This document shows positions 25,203-32,898 of a stretch of 64,000 nt of DNA, one piece after another (positions within the stretch are counted from its first letter, which is position 1; the number at the start of each line of letters is the position of its first letter). The position numbers were made by a program, and so were the translations under genes. A model generated the notes under the pieces. The model was not told where the DNA came from and did no database searches. It saw only the letters and a list, made by a program, of their open reading frames with translations. The stretch is taken from assembly GCA_963801475.1 (NCBI GenBank), contig CAWDEX010000001.1, positions 2,790,001 to 2,854,000 of the forward strand, given 5' to 3'. The stretch is from DAOMFB01 sp963801475. Lineage in GTDB: Bacteria; Acidobacteriota; Thermoanaerobaculia; UBA5066.

Positions 25203-26192
25203 TCAGAGCCCCTTCGGCAGCCCCGCCCGCACGTCGCCGTCGTAGAGGCGCGCGAACGCCTCCGCCGCCCCCCGGCCGGCCTCGGTCTGGCGGTGGGGCA
25301 TCGCGATCTGGACGCGGTAGTAATGATCCCCGGTCGTCCGGGTCCGGCGATTCTCGATGCCGTACCCCTTCAGCCGGAACTTCTGTCCGCTGGCCGTCCC
25401 CGGCGGAATCTTCGCGCGGACGACGCCCCGGATCGTGGGAATCGCGATCTCCGCGCCGAGGTATGCCTCGGAAACCGTGACGGGAACCTCCGCGAGAATG
25501 TCGTCGCCTTCCCGGCGGAAGTACGGGTGCGGCTCGACGGTGAGCGAAAGGTAGAGGTCCCCTTCCTCGGAGCGCCCCTTTCCCGGGACCCGGATCTTCG
25601 AACCCGTCGCCACGCCGGGAGGGACCCGCACGGTGACCTTGTCGTTCTCCACGACGCTCCGCGAGCCGCGACAGACGGGGCAGACGGCACCCCCGACGCG
25701 GCCCGTGCCACCGCAGCGCCGGCAACGGCGCGGCAGGCGCGCGCGGAACGTGACGGTCCCGCCGAGCACCGCGTCGCGAAACGGGATCGTCAGCTCGGCC
25801 GCGGCATCCTCGTCCTCCTCCTCGGGAGACGGCATCCCTCCGAAGGGCCCGGGGGCGCCCGTTCGCGAGAAGAGCTCCGAGAAGAGGTCGCCGAAGTCGC
25901 CCTGCCAGTGGAAGCTCCCGCCGCGCCCCGCGCCCTCGAAGGGGCTGCCGCCGGGCGGCGCACCCGGCGGCGGGACGGTCCCCGTGTCGCCCGTCAGGTC
26001 GAAATGCTGCCGGCGCTTCGGGTCCTTGAGGATCTCGTAGGCCGCCGCGATCTCCTGGAACTTCTTCTGGGCGGCCGGGTCCCCCGGATTCACGTCCGGA
26101 TGGTGCTTCCGCGCGAGGCGTCGGTACGCCTTCTTGATCTCCGCGTCCGTCGCGCGGCGATCGACTCCCAGGACGTCGTACGGATTTCTCAT
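25203..26192 (-). CDS. DnaJ-like co-chaperone with a single zinc centre
   Basis: 329 residues. The J domain occupies 1-70 with the HPD tripeptide at 31-33 that stimulates DnaK ATPase. A Gly/Pro/Phe-containing linker follows. The zinc region has only two of the usual four Cys motifs (CRRCGGTG and CPVCRGSR), enough for one zinc site instead of two. The C-terminal part matches the DnaJ beta-sandwich substrate-binding domains (VRVPPGVATGSKIRVPGKG, YLSLTVEPHPYFRREGDDI). No dnaK or grpE lies nearby. It is a class I-derived protein between canonical DnaJ and CbpA. Confidence 0.88.
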   Translation of the reverse strand: MRNPYDVLGVDRRATDAEIKKAYRRLARKHHPDVNPGDPAAQKKFQEIAAAYEILKDPKRRQHFDLTGDTGTVPPPGAPPGGSPFEGAGRGGSFHWQGDFGDLFSELFSRTGAPGPFGGMPSPEEEDEDAAAELTIPFRDAVLGGTVTFRARLPRRCRRCGGTGRVGGAVCPVCRGSRSVVENDKVTVRVPPGVATGSKIRVPGKGRSEEGDLYLSLTVEPHPYFRREGDDILAEVPVTVSEAYLGAEIAIPTIRGVVRAKIPPGTASGQKFRLKGYGIENRRTRTTGDHYYRVQIAMPHRQTEAGRGAAEAFARLYDGDVRAGLPKGL

Positions 26193-26299
26193 GAAGAAGG
26201 CGGCACCACGGGGGGCGACGGACCTAAGATTAGCCGGGGCCGGCCCCCGTGGCCAGCATGCCGCCTTCGCGACGACGCGAAGGGGTGTCGGGAGAGATC

Positions 26300-27571
26300 G
26301 TGAAATTCGCCCAGCATCGTGACGTCCTTTCGATGGTACTCGCCGGCGGCATGGGCGAGCGCCTCTTCCCCCTCACACGCGACCGCGCCAAGCCCGCCGT
26401 CCCGTTCGGCGGCCGCTATCGGATCATCGACTTCGTCCTCAACAACCTCGTGAACTCCGGCCTCCGCAAGATCAAGGTCCTCACCCAGTTCAAGTCGAAC
26501 TCCCTCATCGAGCACATCATCCGGACCTGGCGGCTCACCTTCGACATCGGCGAGTTCGTGGACCCTGTCCCGGCCCAGATGCGGCGCGGCCCGCACTGGT
26601 TCCGCGGAACGGCCGACGCGGTCTACCAGAACCTGAACCTGATCTTCGACGAGGAGCCCCAGCACATCTGCATCTTCGGGGGCGACCACATCTACACGAT
26701 GGACGTCAAGCCGATGCTCCTGTTCCACCAGGAGGGAGACCACGACCTGACGATCGCCGCGCTCCCCGTCCCCATCGCGGAGGCCCCGCGCTTCGGCGTC
26801 CTCGAGGTGGATGCCACGGGCCGCGTCGTCGGTTTCGAGGAGAAGCCGAAGGCGCCGAAGGCCATTCCGTCGCTCCCCGACCTCGCCCTCGCCTCGATGG
26901 GGAACTACGTCTTCAAGGCACCCTTCCTGATCGACTCCCTCGAGCACGACGCCCTTCAGGACACGTCGCACGACTTCGGGAAGACGATCATCCCGGCCGC
27001 GCTGAAAGGGGGCGCCCGGCTGTACGCCTACGACTACTCGACGAACCGCGTGCCGGGCGAGGAGGACCTCGCCCCCTATTGGCGGGACGTCGGCACCGTC
27101 GACTCCTACTGGGACGCCTCGATGGACCTGATCTCCGTCACGCCCCCCCTCAACCTCTACAACGGGAAGTGGCCGCTCAAGAGCCACTCGCCACAGCTTC
27201 CGCCGGCGAAATTCGTCTTCGCCGACTCCGTGTCGCAGCGCGTCGGCCTCGCGACGGACTCGATGGTCGCCCAAGGCTGCATCATTTCGGGCGGCACGAT
27301 CCACCGCTCGATCCTCTTCCCGCGCGTCCGCGTCAACTCCTTCTCGCACATCGAGGAATGCGTCCTTATGGACGGCGTGGAGGTGGGGCGCTACGCGCGC
27401 CTCCGCCGGGTCATCGCCGACAAGGGCGTTCAGATCCCCGCGAAAGTCGAGATTGGCTTCGACGAGGAGGAGGACCGCCGCCGGTTCCACGTCTCCGACG
27501 GTGGCGTCGTGATCCTGCCGAAGGGAGTCGAGATCCCGGCGCCGGCCGGTCGAGTCGCAGTTTCGGGTTGA
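26300..27571 (+). CDS. glgC: Glucose-1-phosphate adenylyltransferase
   Basis: 423 residues from the GTG at 26300, preceded by GGGAGAG; an in-frame ATG upstream (26249) is less likely. The nucleotidyltransferase signature GGMGERLFPLTRDRAKPAVPFGG sits near residues 16-38, followed by YRIIDFVLNNLVNSG and GTADAVYQN. The C-terminal left-handed beta-helix carries GCIISGGTIHRSILF. The enzyme makes ADP-glucose from ATP and glucose-1-phosphate for glycogen synthesis. No other glycogen gene is in the window; the next gene is an Lrp-type regulator. Confidence 0.95.
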   Translation: MKFAQHRDVLSMVLAGGMGERLFPLTRDRAKPAVPFGGRYRIIDFVLNNLVNSGLRKIKVLTQFKSNSLIEHIIRTWRLTFDIGEFVDPVPAQMRRGPHWFRGTADAVYQNLNLIFDEEPQHICIFGGDHIYTMDVKPMLLFHQEGDHDLTIAALPVPIAEAPRFGVLEVDATGRVVGFEEKPKAPKAIPSLPDLALASMGNYVFKAPFLIDSLEHDALQDTSHDFGKTIIPAALKGGARLYAYDYSTNRVPGEEDLAPYWRDVGTVDSYWDASMDLISVTPPLNLYNGKWPLKSHSPQLPPAKFVFADSVSQRVGLATDSMVAQGCIISGGTIHRSILFPRVRVNSFSHIEECVLMDGVEVGRYARLRRVIADKGVQIPAKVEIGFDEEEDRRRFHVSDGGVVILPKGVEIPAPAGRVAVSG

Positions 27572-27589
27572 TTCGGCCGATCTCTCCAA

Positions 27590-27628
27590 ATAAAATTCGG
27601 GCCGCGCCTCAAAAGGGCCGAATTTTAT
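27590..27628. promoter_or_regulatory. 11-bp perfect inverted repeat abutting the Lrp/AsnC start codon
   Basis: ATAAAATTCGG (27590-27600) and CCGAATTTTAT (27618-27628) are exact complements separated by 17 bases. The right arm touches the ATG at 27629, where a ribosome site would normally be, and no Shine-Dalgarno sequence is visible. The AT-rich arms stand out from the GC-rich surroundings. An operator for autoregulation is the simplest reading; the U-rich right arm could also help end the glgC transcript. Confidence 0.6.
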
Positions 27629-28087
27629 ATGGACGAGATCGATCGTCAGATCCTGGACCTCCTTCAGCGCGACGGGAAGATCTCGCAGGCCCGCATCGCT
27701 GAAAGCGTGGGCCTGACGACCCCGTCCGTGAACGAGCGGATCAAGAAGCTGGAAACCAGGGGCTTCATCCGCCGTTTCACCGCCCTGCTCGACCCGCGCC
27801 TCCTCGGGATGCCGCTCGTCGCCTACGTGGACGTCTCCCTGGAGCACCCGCGCTTCGAGCGGCCGTTTCTGGAGGAGATCGAGTCGCTGCTGGACGTGCA
27901 GGAGTGCTGCGCGATCTCGGGCGATTTCGGCTACCGGCTCAAGGTGCGCGCCCGGGACGTCGAACATCTCGAGCGCATCCTCCGGGAGCGGATCCAGACC
28001 CTCCGCGGCGTCGTCAAGACGCGCGTCGAGATGTCCCTCTCGGTGAAAAAGGACTCGACGCTCCTGCCCCTGGCCGAAGGCGCCTGA
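27629..28087 (+). CDS. Lrp/AsnC-family transcriptional regulator
   Basis: 152 residues. The N-terminal winged HTH (EIDRQILDLLQRDGKISQARIAESVGL...SVNERIKKLETRGFIRRF) is followed by a RAM/AsnC ligand domain with the usual ISGDFGYRLKVRARD core. These proteins form octamers that sense amino acids. It lies 57 bases after glgC. A proline dehydrogenase gene is 1.8 kb downstream and a D-amino-acid racemisation operon 13 kb away, so an amino-acid regulon is possible but unproven. Confidence 0.92.
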   Translation: MDEIDRQILDLLQRDGKISQARIAESVGLTTPSVNERIKKLETRGFIRRFTALLDPRLLGMPLVAYVDVSLEHPRFERPFLEEIESLLDVQECCAISGDFGYRLKVRARDVEHLERILRERIQTLRGVVKTRVEMSLSVKKDSTLLPLAEGA

Positions 28088-28226
28088 GGGCGCGGCCGCC
28101 CCCCCGGGGTGTCATTTCGTCGGCAGAAGCCTCCCAAAAGGGATGGCCGGCCGGGCGGCGATTTCGTCGAAACCAAGCCACAATCCGCTGAAAACAAAGG
28201 AGATTTTACCGAGAGTCCCGGATCCC

Positions 28227-28246
28227 AAACCGAAGGCATTCGGTTT
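28227..28246. repeat. Perfect 8-bp inverted repeat upstream of a TATAAC hexamer
   Basis: AAACCGAA (28227-28234) and TTCGGTTT (28239-28246) with a 4-base spacer end four bases before TATAAC at 28250. The placement, where a -35 would be, fits an operator. Confidence 0.45.
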
Positions 28247-28291
28247 GCGTATAACGAGACAGGAGATCGAAACGACATCAGGGAAACCGAA

Positions 28292-28375
28292 ATGAAGACG
28301 ATCTTCAGTTCCTACCTCACCAGCCGCCGGTTCTCGAACCTGCGGACCCACCACCTCTTTCCCACCTCAGTCTAG
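28292..28375 (+). CDS. Possible 27-residue basic peptide
   Basis: ATG at 28292 with AGGGA seven bases upstream; the frame ends at a TAG (28373-28375). The peptide has one Lys, three Arg and two His and no hydrophobic helix. A possible -10 element lies about 40 bases upstream and a hairpin 32 bases downstream. No downstream gene on this strand is close enough for it to be an attenuator peptide. An open frame this short could easily be chance. Confidence 0.22.
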   Translation: MKTIFSSYLTSRRFSNLRTHHLFPTSV

Positions 28376-28406
28376 GTCACACCTCAACCATCCTGCCGCC
28401 GCAAAT

Positions 28407-28433
28407 CCCGCCCGATCCGAAAGATCGGGTGGG
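28407..28433. terminator. Hairpin between convergent ends
   Basis: The stem CCCGCCCGATC pairs with GATCGGGTGGG (one G-U pair) around a 5-base loop. There is no U-tract on the plus side and only ATTT on the minus side. It lies 46 bases after the stop of the minus-strand outer-membrane gene. Confidence 0.4.
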
Positions 28434-28478
28434 ACCCGCCCGTTCAGGGCGAGAGGCCGGTCATCGGGAGGCCTTTTC

Positions 28479-29066
28479 CTAGAAGTGATAGGCGACGGAG
28501 GCGCCGAGGGAGACGATCTTGTGGCTGGCCTGCGTGCGCGGAAACTGGCCCGAGAGCTCCAGCCGGACGTCGAACCGCCGGCTGACCTGAAAGACGGTTT
28601 CGATGCCGCCGCAGAAGCCGACGACGTTTTCCGACGGGTCCACCACGACCTGGCCGGGCTCCGGGTCTTTCGGCGAAAAATGATAGAGGCCGACGCCCCC
28701 GAAGAAACCCGCCTGCCACCAGGCCTCGCGGAACCGGTAAGAGGCGAGCATCAGCGCGGAGTTGCCCGCGAGGCTCGGCGAATTCGGCTCGCCTCCGGGG
28801 AGCGAAAAGATGGTCCAGCGGAGTTGCAGGTTGGCCGAATGCCCGAGGCTGGACCCGTCGATCACGACCTCGCCGAAAAGAAACCCGCCTCCCCGGTTGA
28901 ACGCGTTCACGTCGACGAGGGTTCCCTGGTCACTCAGGAGCACGCCGCCGGCGCCGACGGCAAAGCTCTGGCCGTAAGCCGACCCGGCAGCGAAAAGACA
29001 AGCGAGGGCGAGGAAGGCGATGCCGCGACTCCACCCGGGCGCAATGCCGCGCAACCGCTCTCTCAC
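28479..29066 (-). CDS. Small outer-membrane beta-barrel-like protein
   Basis: 195 residues from a GTG at 29066; a TTG at 29054 is an alternative and neither has an ideal ribosome site. The signal peptide (GIAFLALACLFAAGSAYGQ) is clear. The mature chain shows alternating hydrophobic strands (FAVGAGGVLL, LQLRWTIFSL, FDVRLELSGQF) and ends VSLGASVAYHF, with a terminal Phe as in BAM-assembled barrels. This resembles an 8-strand porin-like family; the function is unknown. It is divergent from the ComF gene. Confidence 0.65.
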   Translation of the reverse strand: MRERLRGIAPGWSRGIAFLALACLFAAGSAYGQSFAVGAGGVLLSDQGTLVDVNAFNRGGGFLFGEVVIDGSSLGHSANLQLRWTIFSLPGGEPNSPSLAGNSALMLASYRFREAWWQAGFFGGVGLYHFSPKDPEPGQVVVDPSENVVGFCGGIETVFQVSRRFDVRLELSGQFPRTQASHKIVSLGASVAYHF

Positions 29067-29146
29067 TCTCCGGGGAGCATAGAGGCGGGGGAAGCGGAGC
29101 GTCAACCGAGGGACGGGGCGGGACGGCTCGACTAGAATGCCAAGAC

Positions 29147-29899
29147 GTGCCGTTCCGGGACGCGACGGATCCCGCCCCTCCTTCCGCTCTCGCGTCGCCT
29201 TTGGCGCTCTTCCTTGCCGTTCTGGTCCCATCGCGGTGCGCCGGCTGCGACGCCGCACGCCGGGACGCGGGCGGCGGAGGCTTCTGCGCCGGGTGCTGGG
29301 AGGCTCTGCCCCGCTTCGCCCCCGAAACGACCTGCCCGCTCTGCGCCCTGCCGACGGGTGGCGGGATCTGTCGCGGCTGCGAGAACGTTCCGCCCCCGGT
29401 CGCACGTGCCGTCGCCTTCGGGCCTTACCAGGGAGCCCTGCGACGGCTCGTCCACGCGTTGAAGTTCGGTGGGCACGACATCCTGGTCCCGCCGGCGGCC
29501 GCGCGGCTCGCCCGGGAGGTTCGTCGGGCGGGACTCGACGGCGTCGAGGCGGTCGTCCCGATTCCCTCCACTCGCGGCCGCAACCGTGAGCGGGGCTACG
29601 ATCCGGCGGCGCTGCTCGGGGAGGAGCTCGCGCGGCGGCTCGCGCTCCGCCTGCTCCCCGCGCTCGTCCGCGTGAAGGAGACGCCCCCCCAGTCCGCACT
29701 CAACGCCGCCGCGAGGCGGGCCAACGTGGCCGGCGCCTTCCGGGCCCGGGCTTCCGCCGCGGGGCGGTCGCTCCTCGTCGTGGACGACGTCATGACGACC
29801 GGAGCCACCGCCTTCGCCGCCGCCGAGGCCCTGCGGGCCGCCGGGGCTCGCCGGGTCGCCCTCGCCGTCCTCGCACGGACACCGGAGTCTGACGCATGA
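29147..29899 (+). CDS. ComF/GntX-family phosphoribosyltransferase-like protein
   Basis: 250 residues, GTG start. A zinc-finger region with four CxxC pairs (CAGC, CAGC, CPLC, CRGC; residues about 30-85) precedes a type I phosphoribosyltransferase domain with the PRPP-binding motif VVDDVMTTGAT near residue 210. ComF proteins are linked to DNA uptake and single-strand handling in competent bacteria, but their enzymatic activity is uncertain. The gene overlaps the proline dehydrogenase by four bases; a functional link is not obvious. Confidence 0.88.
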   Translation: MPFRDATDPAPPSALASPLALFLAVLVPSRCAGCDAARRDAGGGGFCAGCWEALPRFAPETTCPLCALPTGGGICRGCENVPPPVARAVAFGPYQGALRRLVHALKFGGHDILVPPAAARLAREVRRAGLDGVEAVVPIPSTRGRNRERGYDPAALLGEELARRLALRLLPALVRVKETPPQSALNAAARRANVAGAFRARASAAGRSLLVVDDVMTTGATAFAAAEALRAAGARRVALAVLARTPESDA

Positions 29900-30807
29900 G
29901 CCTCTTCGACCATCTCGTCGTTTCCTCGATCCCGTTCATCCCGCGCGTCCTCGTTCACCAAGTCGCGCGTCGTTACGTCGCCGGCGAGACGCTCGACGAC
30001 GCCATCGCCACGGTCCGGTCGCTGGCGGCGGAAGGAGCCATGTCCACGCTGGACGTCCTCGGCGAGAGCGTCACGCGCGCCGAGCAGACGGAAGCCGCCC
30101 GGGACGAGTACCTCCGCGTGATCGACGCGATGGCGAAAAGCGGCCTTCCTGTGAACACGTCGGTGAAACCGACCGCCCTGGGCCTCTCTATTGACCCGGA
30201 TCTCGCCCGGCGGAATCTCACGGACATCTGCCGGAAAGCCGCCGATCGCGGCATCTTCGTCCGCCTCGACATGGAGGACAGCCCGTACACCGAGAAGACC
30301 CTCCGTCTCGCGCTCGACCTGAAAGCGGAGTTCGGGAACGTCGGGGTCGTCCTCCAGGCTTACCTCCGGAGGAGCCTCTCCGACCTCGACCGCCTCGTCG
30401 CGGCCGGCATGAACGTCAGGATCTGCAAGGGGATCTACCGGGAGTCGCGCGAGATCGCGTGGAAGGACCACGACGTGATCGTCCGGAACTTCGCGGCGCT
30501 CGTGGACAAGCACCTCGCCGCCGGCTGCTACGCCGCCATCGCCACGCACGACGAGGCCTGCGTGCAGAACGCTCTCGCCACGATCGATCGCTTGAAGCTC
30601 CCGCCGAGCGCCTACGAGTTCCAGATGCTTCTCGGCGTCGACCCCCTCCTCAGGAGGATCCTGCTCGGAAGCGGGCACCGGCTGCGGGTCTACGTGCCGT
30701 ACGGGCGAGACTGGTACGCCTATTCGACGCGCCGGCTAAAGGAAAACCCCTCCATTTCGCGGCATATCGTGAACGCGACCCTGGGCTTCGGGCCAAAATC
30801 GTCCTGA
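29896..30807 (+). CDS. Proline dehydrogenase (monofunctional)
   Basis: 303 residues, the length of stand-alone PRODH. The FAD-dependent beta/alpha barrel is recognisable by VNTSVKPTALGL, VRLDMEDSPYTEKTL, CKGIYRE and the C-terminal YAYSTRRLKENPS substrate-binding signature, in which two Arg hold the proline carboxylate. It oxidises proline to pyrroline-5-carboxylate and feeds electrons to quinone. The partner P5C dehydrogenase is not in the window. It is coupled to comF by an ATGA overlap. Confidence 0.94.
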   Translation: MSLFDHLVVSSIPFIPRVLVHQVARRYVAGETLDDAIATVRSLAAEGAMSTLDVLGESVTRAEQTEAARDEYLRVIDAMAKSGLPVNTSVKPTALGLSIDPDLARRNLTDICRKAADRGIFVRLDMEDSPYTEKTLRLALDLKAEFGNVGVVLQAYLRRSLSDLDRLVAAGMNVRICKGIYRESREIAWKDHDVIVRNFAALVDKHLAAGCYAAIATHDEACVQNALATIDRLKLPPSAYEFQMLLGVDPLLRRILLGSGHRLRVYVPYGRDWYAYSTRRLKENPSISRHIVNATLGFGPKSS

Positions 30808-30822
30808 AGGCCCGGCGCCCGG

Positions 30823-30851
30823 TTGACGGGCGCTTCGGGCAGGACCATGAT
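30823..30851 (+). promoter_or_regulatory. Sigma-70-type promoter of the outer-membrane protein gene
   Basis: TTGACG (30823-30828), a 17-base spacer and CATGAT (30846-30851). The predicted start near 30858 leaves a very short leader to the ATG at 30870. Confidence 0.4.
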
Positions 30852-30869
30852 CTGCGGCGGCAGTCGATT

Positions 30870-32747
30870 ATGCCGACCTTGCGGAGCCTAATGGCCTGCG
30901 TCTTGGCGGGCGCCGCGGCGCTCGCTTTTGGCCGTCCTGCCGAGGCCGAGCCACCGGCCTCCGGCGCGCCGATCTCCGGGATCGTCCGATCGGGAGAGGC
31001 GACGTTCGCCGGCGTGACCGTCGTCGTCCGCGCCGTCCTCCGCGGCGGGGAGACCTCGACGCAACTCGTGAAGACGGAGGCCGACGGGACCTTCGTTCTT
31101 CCGAACGCCCCCCCCGGCCTCTACACGCTCCTCGCCGCCGTTCCGGGCCTGCCGTTCGCCGTGGTCAGGGTCCTTCACTCGGCTGCGCCCGACACGGTCG
31201 CATTCGTCCGGCTCGACTTCGAGTCGGCCACGGGCCTCCTCCCGGACGCCCCACGCGGCAAGGCCGATCCATGGGTTGCGCGCGCGACGAACCGCGGCGA
31301 CGTCCTGCGCGACGTCGCGGCCATTCTCGCCGCGCTCGACGAGCCGCCGCCGGCGGCGCCCGAGAGCGCCCTCCCGGCGACGAGCGTGGCGGCCTCGAAA
31401 TCCCGCCTCCCCGTCCGCGCCTCCGTCGCGTCCACCGCCGGATTCTCGGGTGGTGGCGCAGCGGCGCGCACGGAGACCTCCGTCGGGGTCTCCGGGGGCC
31501 TGGGGGGGAACTTCCGCTGGGGCGTCGACGGGCGCTACAGCCGCCTCGAGGGCTCCGAAGGGGCTCCCGGAGGAGACGCATCGCAGGTGGCGGTCGACCT
31601 CGCCGCGGGTGACCGGCAGAACCTGCACCTCGCCACGCGACGTCAGGTCCGGATTCTCGACGAGAGCGACGAGGCGCGTTTTGCAGCCCACGAGCTCGGC
31701 TGGACGGCGACGACCGGCGAGCGGTCGCAGGCAAGCGTCACGGCGCGTCTCATCTCCCAGTCGAATGCGTTCCGTCAGGGACCGGCCGCCGACCTCTTTG
31801 CACGCTCCTCCGACGAGGTGGATGTCTTCGCCGGATACCAGACCGACTTCAACGACCGCTACTCGGTCCGCTTCAACGCCGCCTTCCGCCACGCGGCGGC
31901 GCCCGAGGGTATGGGCACGACCGAGATCGTCCAGCGCGAGACGCGCCTCGGCGCCGTCGGCGGCGCCCGGGTTCTTCCGGCACTTTCCGTGGAAGCCGGC
32001 GCCACGGGCGACCTCTCCGAGAGGACACGGGGGATCGCGCCGGAGGTGACGCTCACGCTGCAGCCCGGCGCACGCTGGCGGATTCGCGCTTCGGCCTCCC
32101 ACCGCTTCGAGAGACGGCTCGAGGACGGGACACCGTACGGCCAGGTGAGCGCCGACCCGGCCGATCTCGCGCGGATATCGAGTACGTACTACGGAGGCGG
32201 CATCCGCTACGACGGCCCGTCCGGAGAAGCCGTGCTCCTCGAAGCGAGCCGCCGCGACATCACCGGGATCCACCGCCTCCTTCTGGACCCGGACTTCTTC
32301 GAGCGGCTCGATTCTCTCTACTTCCTCCCCGGCGACGTCGCGACGGAGATTTCCTCCTCGGTGTCGGGGCGTCTTGCCCGGGGTCTGGAAGGACGCGTGG
32401 CCGCGCGCGTCGGACGCGTGACCGGCGAGCGGGACGGGTCGATCCGCAGCGATGACGCCGATTGGAGAGCGGCCGAGGCCGGTCTTCGCGTCGACGGGAC
32501 CGGCACGACGATCGGCCTCGGCTACCGGTACGTCTCCCAGGTCCTCGTCCGCGGCGACCGGCCGCTCCGAAACGACCTTGCGGCGGTCAATCTCTCGCTG
32601 ACCCAGGTGCTTCCGGTTCCCGTCTTCCGGGAGCTCGAGTCGGAATGGCGAGCGCTCGTCTCGGTCGAGCTCGGAAAACGGCGCGGCGGCGAAGACGTGG
32701 AGAAATCGAACAGGCGGCTGGCCGGAGGAGTGGCTGTTTCGTTCTGA
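30870..32747 (+). CDS. Outer-membrane beta-barrel protein with N-terminal CarboxypepD_reg-like domain
   Basis: 625 residues. The ATG at 30870 is preferred over the ATG at 30891, although the latter has a GGAG site, because it supplies the basic n-region of the signal peptide (MPTLRSLMACVLAGAAALAFG). Residues about 35-110 form a carboxypeptidase-regulatory-like fold (GIVRSGEATFAGVTVVVR, FVLPNAPPGLYTLLAAVPG). The remainder, about 170-625, alternates charged and hydrophobic strands like a 16-22-strand barrel and ends AGGVAVSF. This is the OmpA-N/TonB-receptor-like layout, but no plug domain or TonB box was seen. Substrate unknown. Confidence 0.75.
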   Translation: MPTLRSLMACVLAGAAALAFGRPAEAEPPASGAPISGIVRSGEATFAGVTVVVRAVLRGGETSTQLVKTEADGTFVLPNAPPGLYTLLAAVPGLPFAVVRVLHSAAPDTVAFVRLDFESATGLLPDAPRGKADPWVARATNRGDVLRDVAAILAALDEPPPAAPESALPATSVAASKSRLPVRASVASTAGFSGGGAAARTETSVGVSGGLGGNFRWGVDGRYSRLEGSEGAPGGDASQVAVDLAAGDRQNLHLATRRQVRILDESDEARFAAHELGWTATTGERSQASVTARLISQSNAFRQGPAADLFARSSDEVDVFAGYQTDFNDRYSVRFNAAFRHAAAPEGMGTTEIVQRETRLGAVGGARVLPALSVEAGATGDLSERTRGIAPEVTLTLQPGARWRIRASASHRFERRLEDGTPYGQVSADPADLARISSTYYGGGIRYDGPSGEAVLLEASRRDITGIHRLLLDPDFFERLDSLYFLPGDVATEISSSVSGRLARGLEGRVAARVGRVTGERDGSIRSDDADWRAAEAGLRVDGTGTTIGLGYRYVSQVLVRGDRPLRNDLAAVNLSLTQVLPVPVFRELESEWRALVSVELGKRRGGEDVEKSNRRLAGGVAVSF

Positions 32748-32872
32748 ATCGGGCGATTCGACACTCCGGACTTCTCATCCAAAAACCGGGAACGTCTCCG
32801 CCTTGGATCCCTGTTTGAATACGTAAGTATCTAAGAGTGAACAGGTTTCCATAGTCCGTACGGCTGGAGCCG

Positions 32873-32887
32873 TGGCACTCTGATTGC
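32873..32887 (+). promoter_or_regulatory. Sigma-54 (RpoN) promoter
   Basis: TGGCAC (32873-32878), five bases, TTGC (32884-32887). This is the -24/-12 consensus with correct spacing, placing the transcript start near 32899, where in-frame GTG codons of the kinase lie. An inverted repeat, ACGGCT-GG-AGCCGT, is immediately upstream (32860-32873). Confidence 0.6.
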
Positions 32888-32898
32888 GTGCAGCGTCG

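Larger units (their letters stand above)
28088..28478. other. 391-base intergenic stretch with inverted repeats and a possible tiny gene
   Basis: It is less GC-rich than its surroundings between 28160 and 28380. It contains an 8-bp perfect inverted repeat (28227-28246), a TATAAC hexamer (28250-28255) without a matching -35, a 27-codon open frame with an AGGGA site (28292-28375) and an 11-bp hairpin (28407-28433). No RNA family was recognised. Confidence 0.5.
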
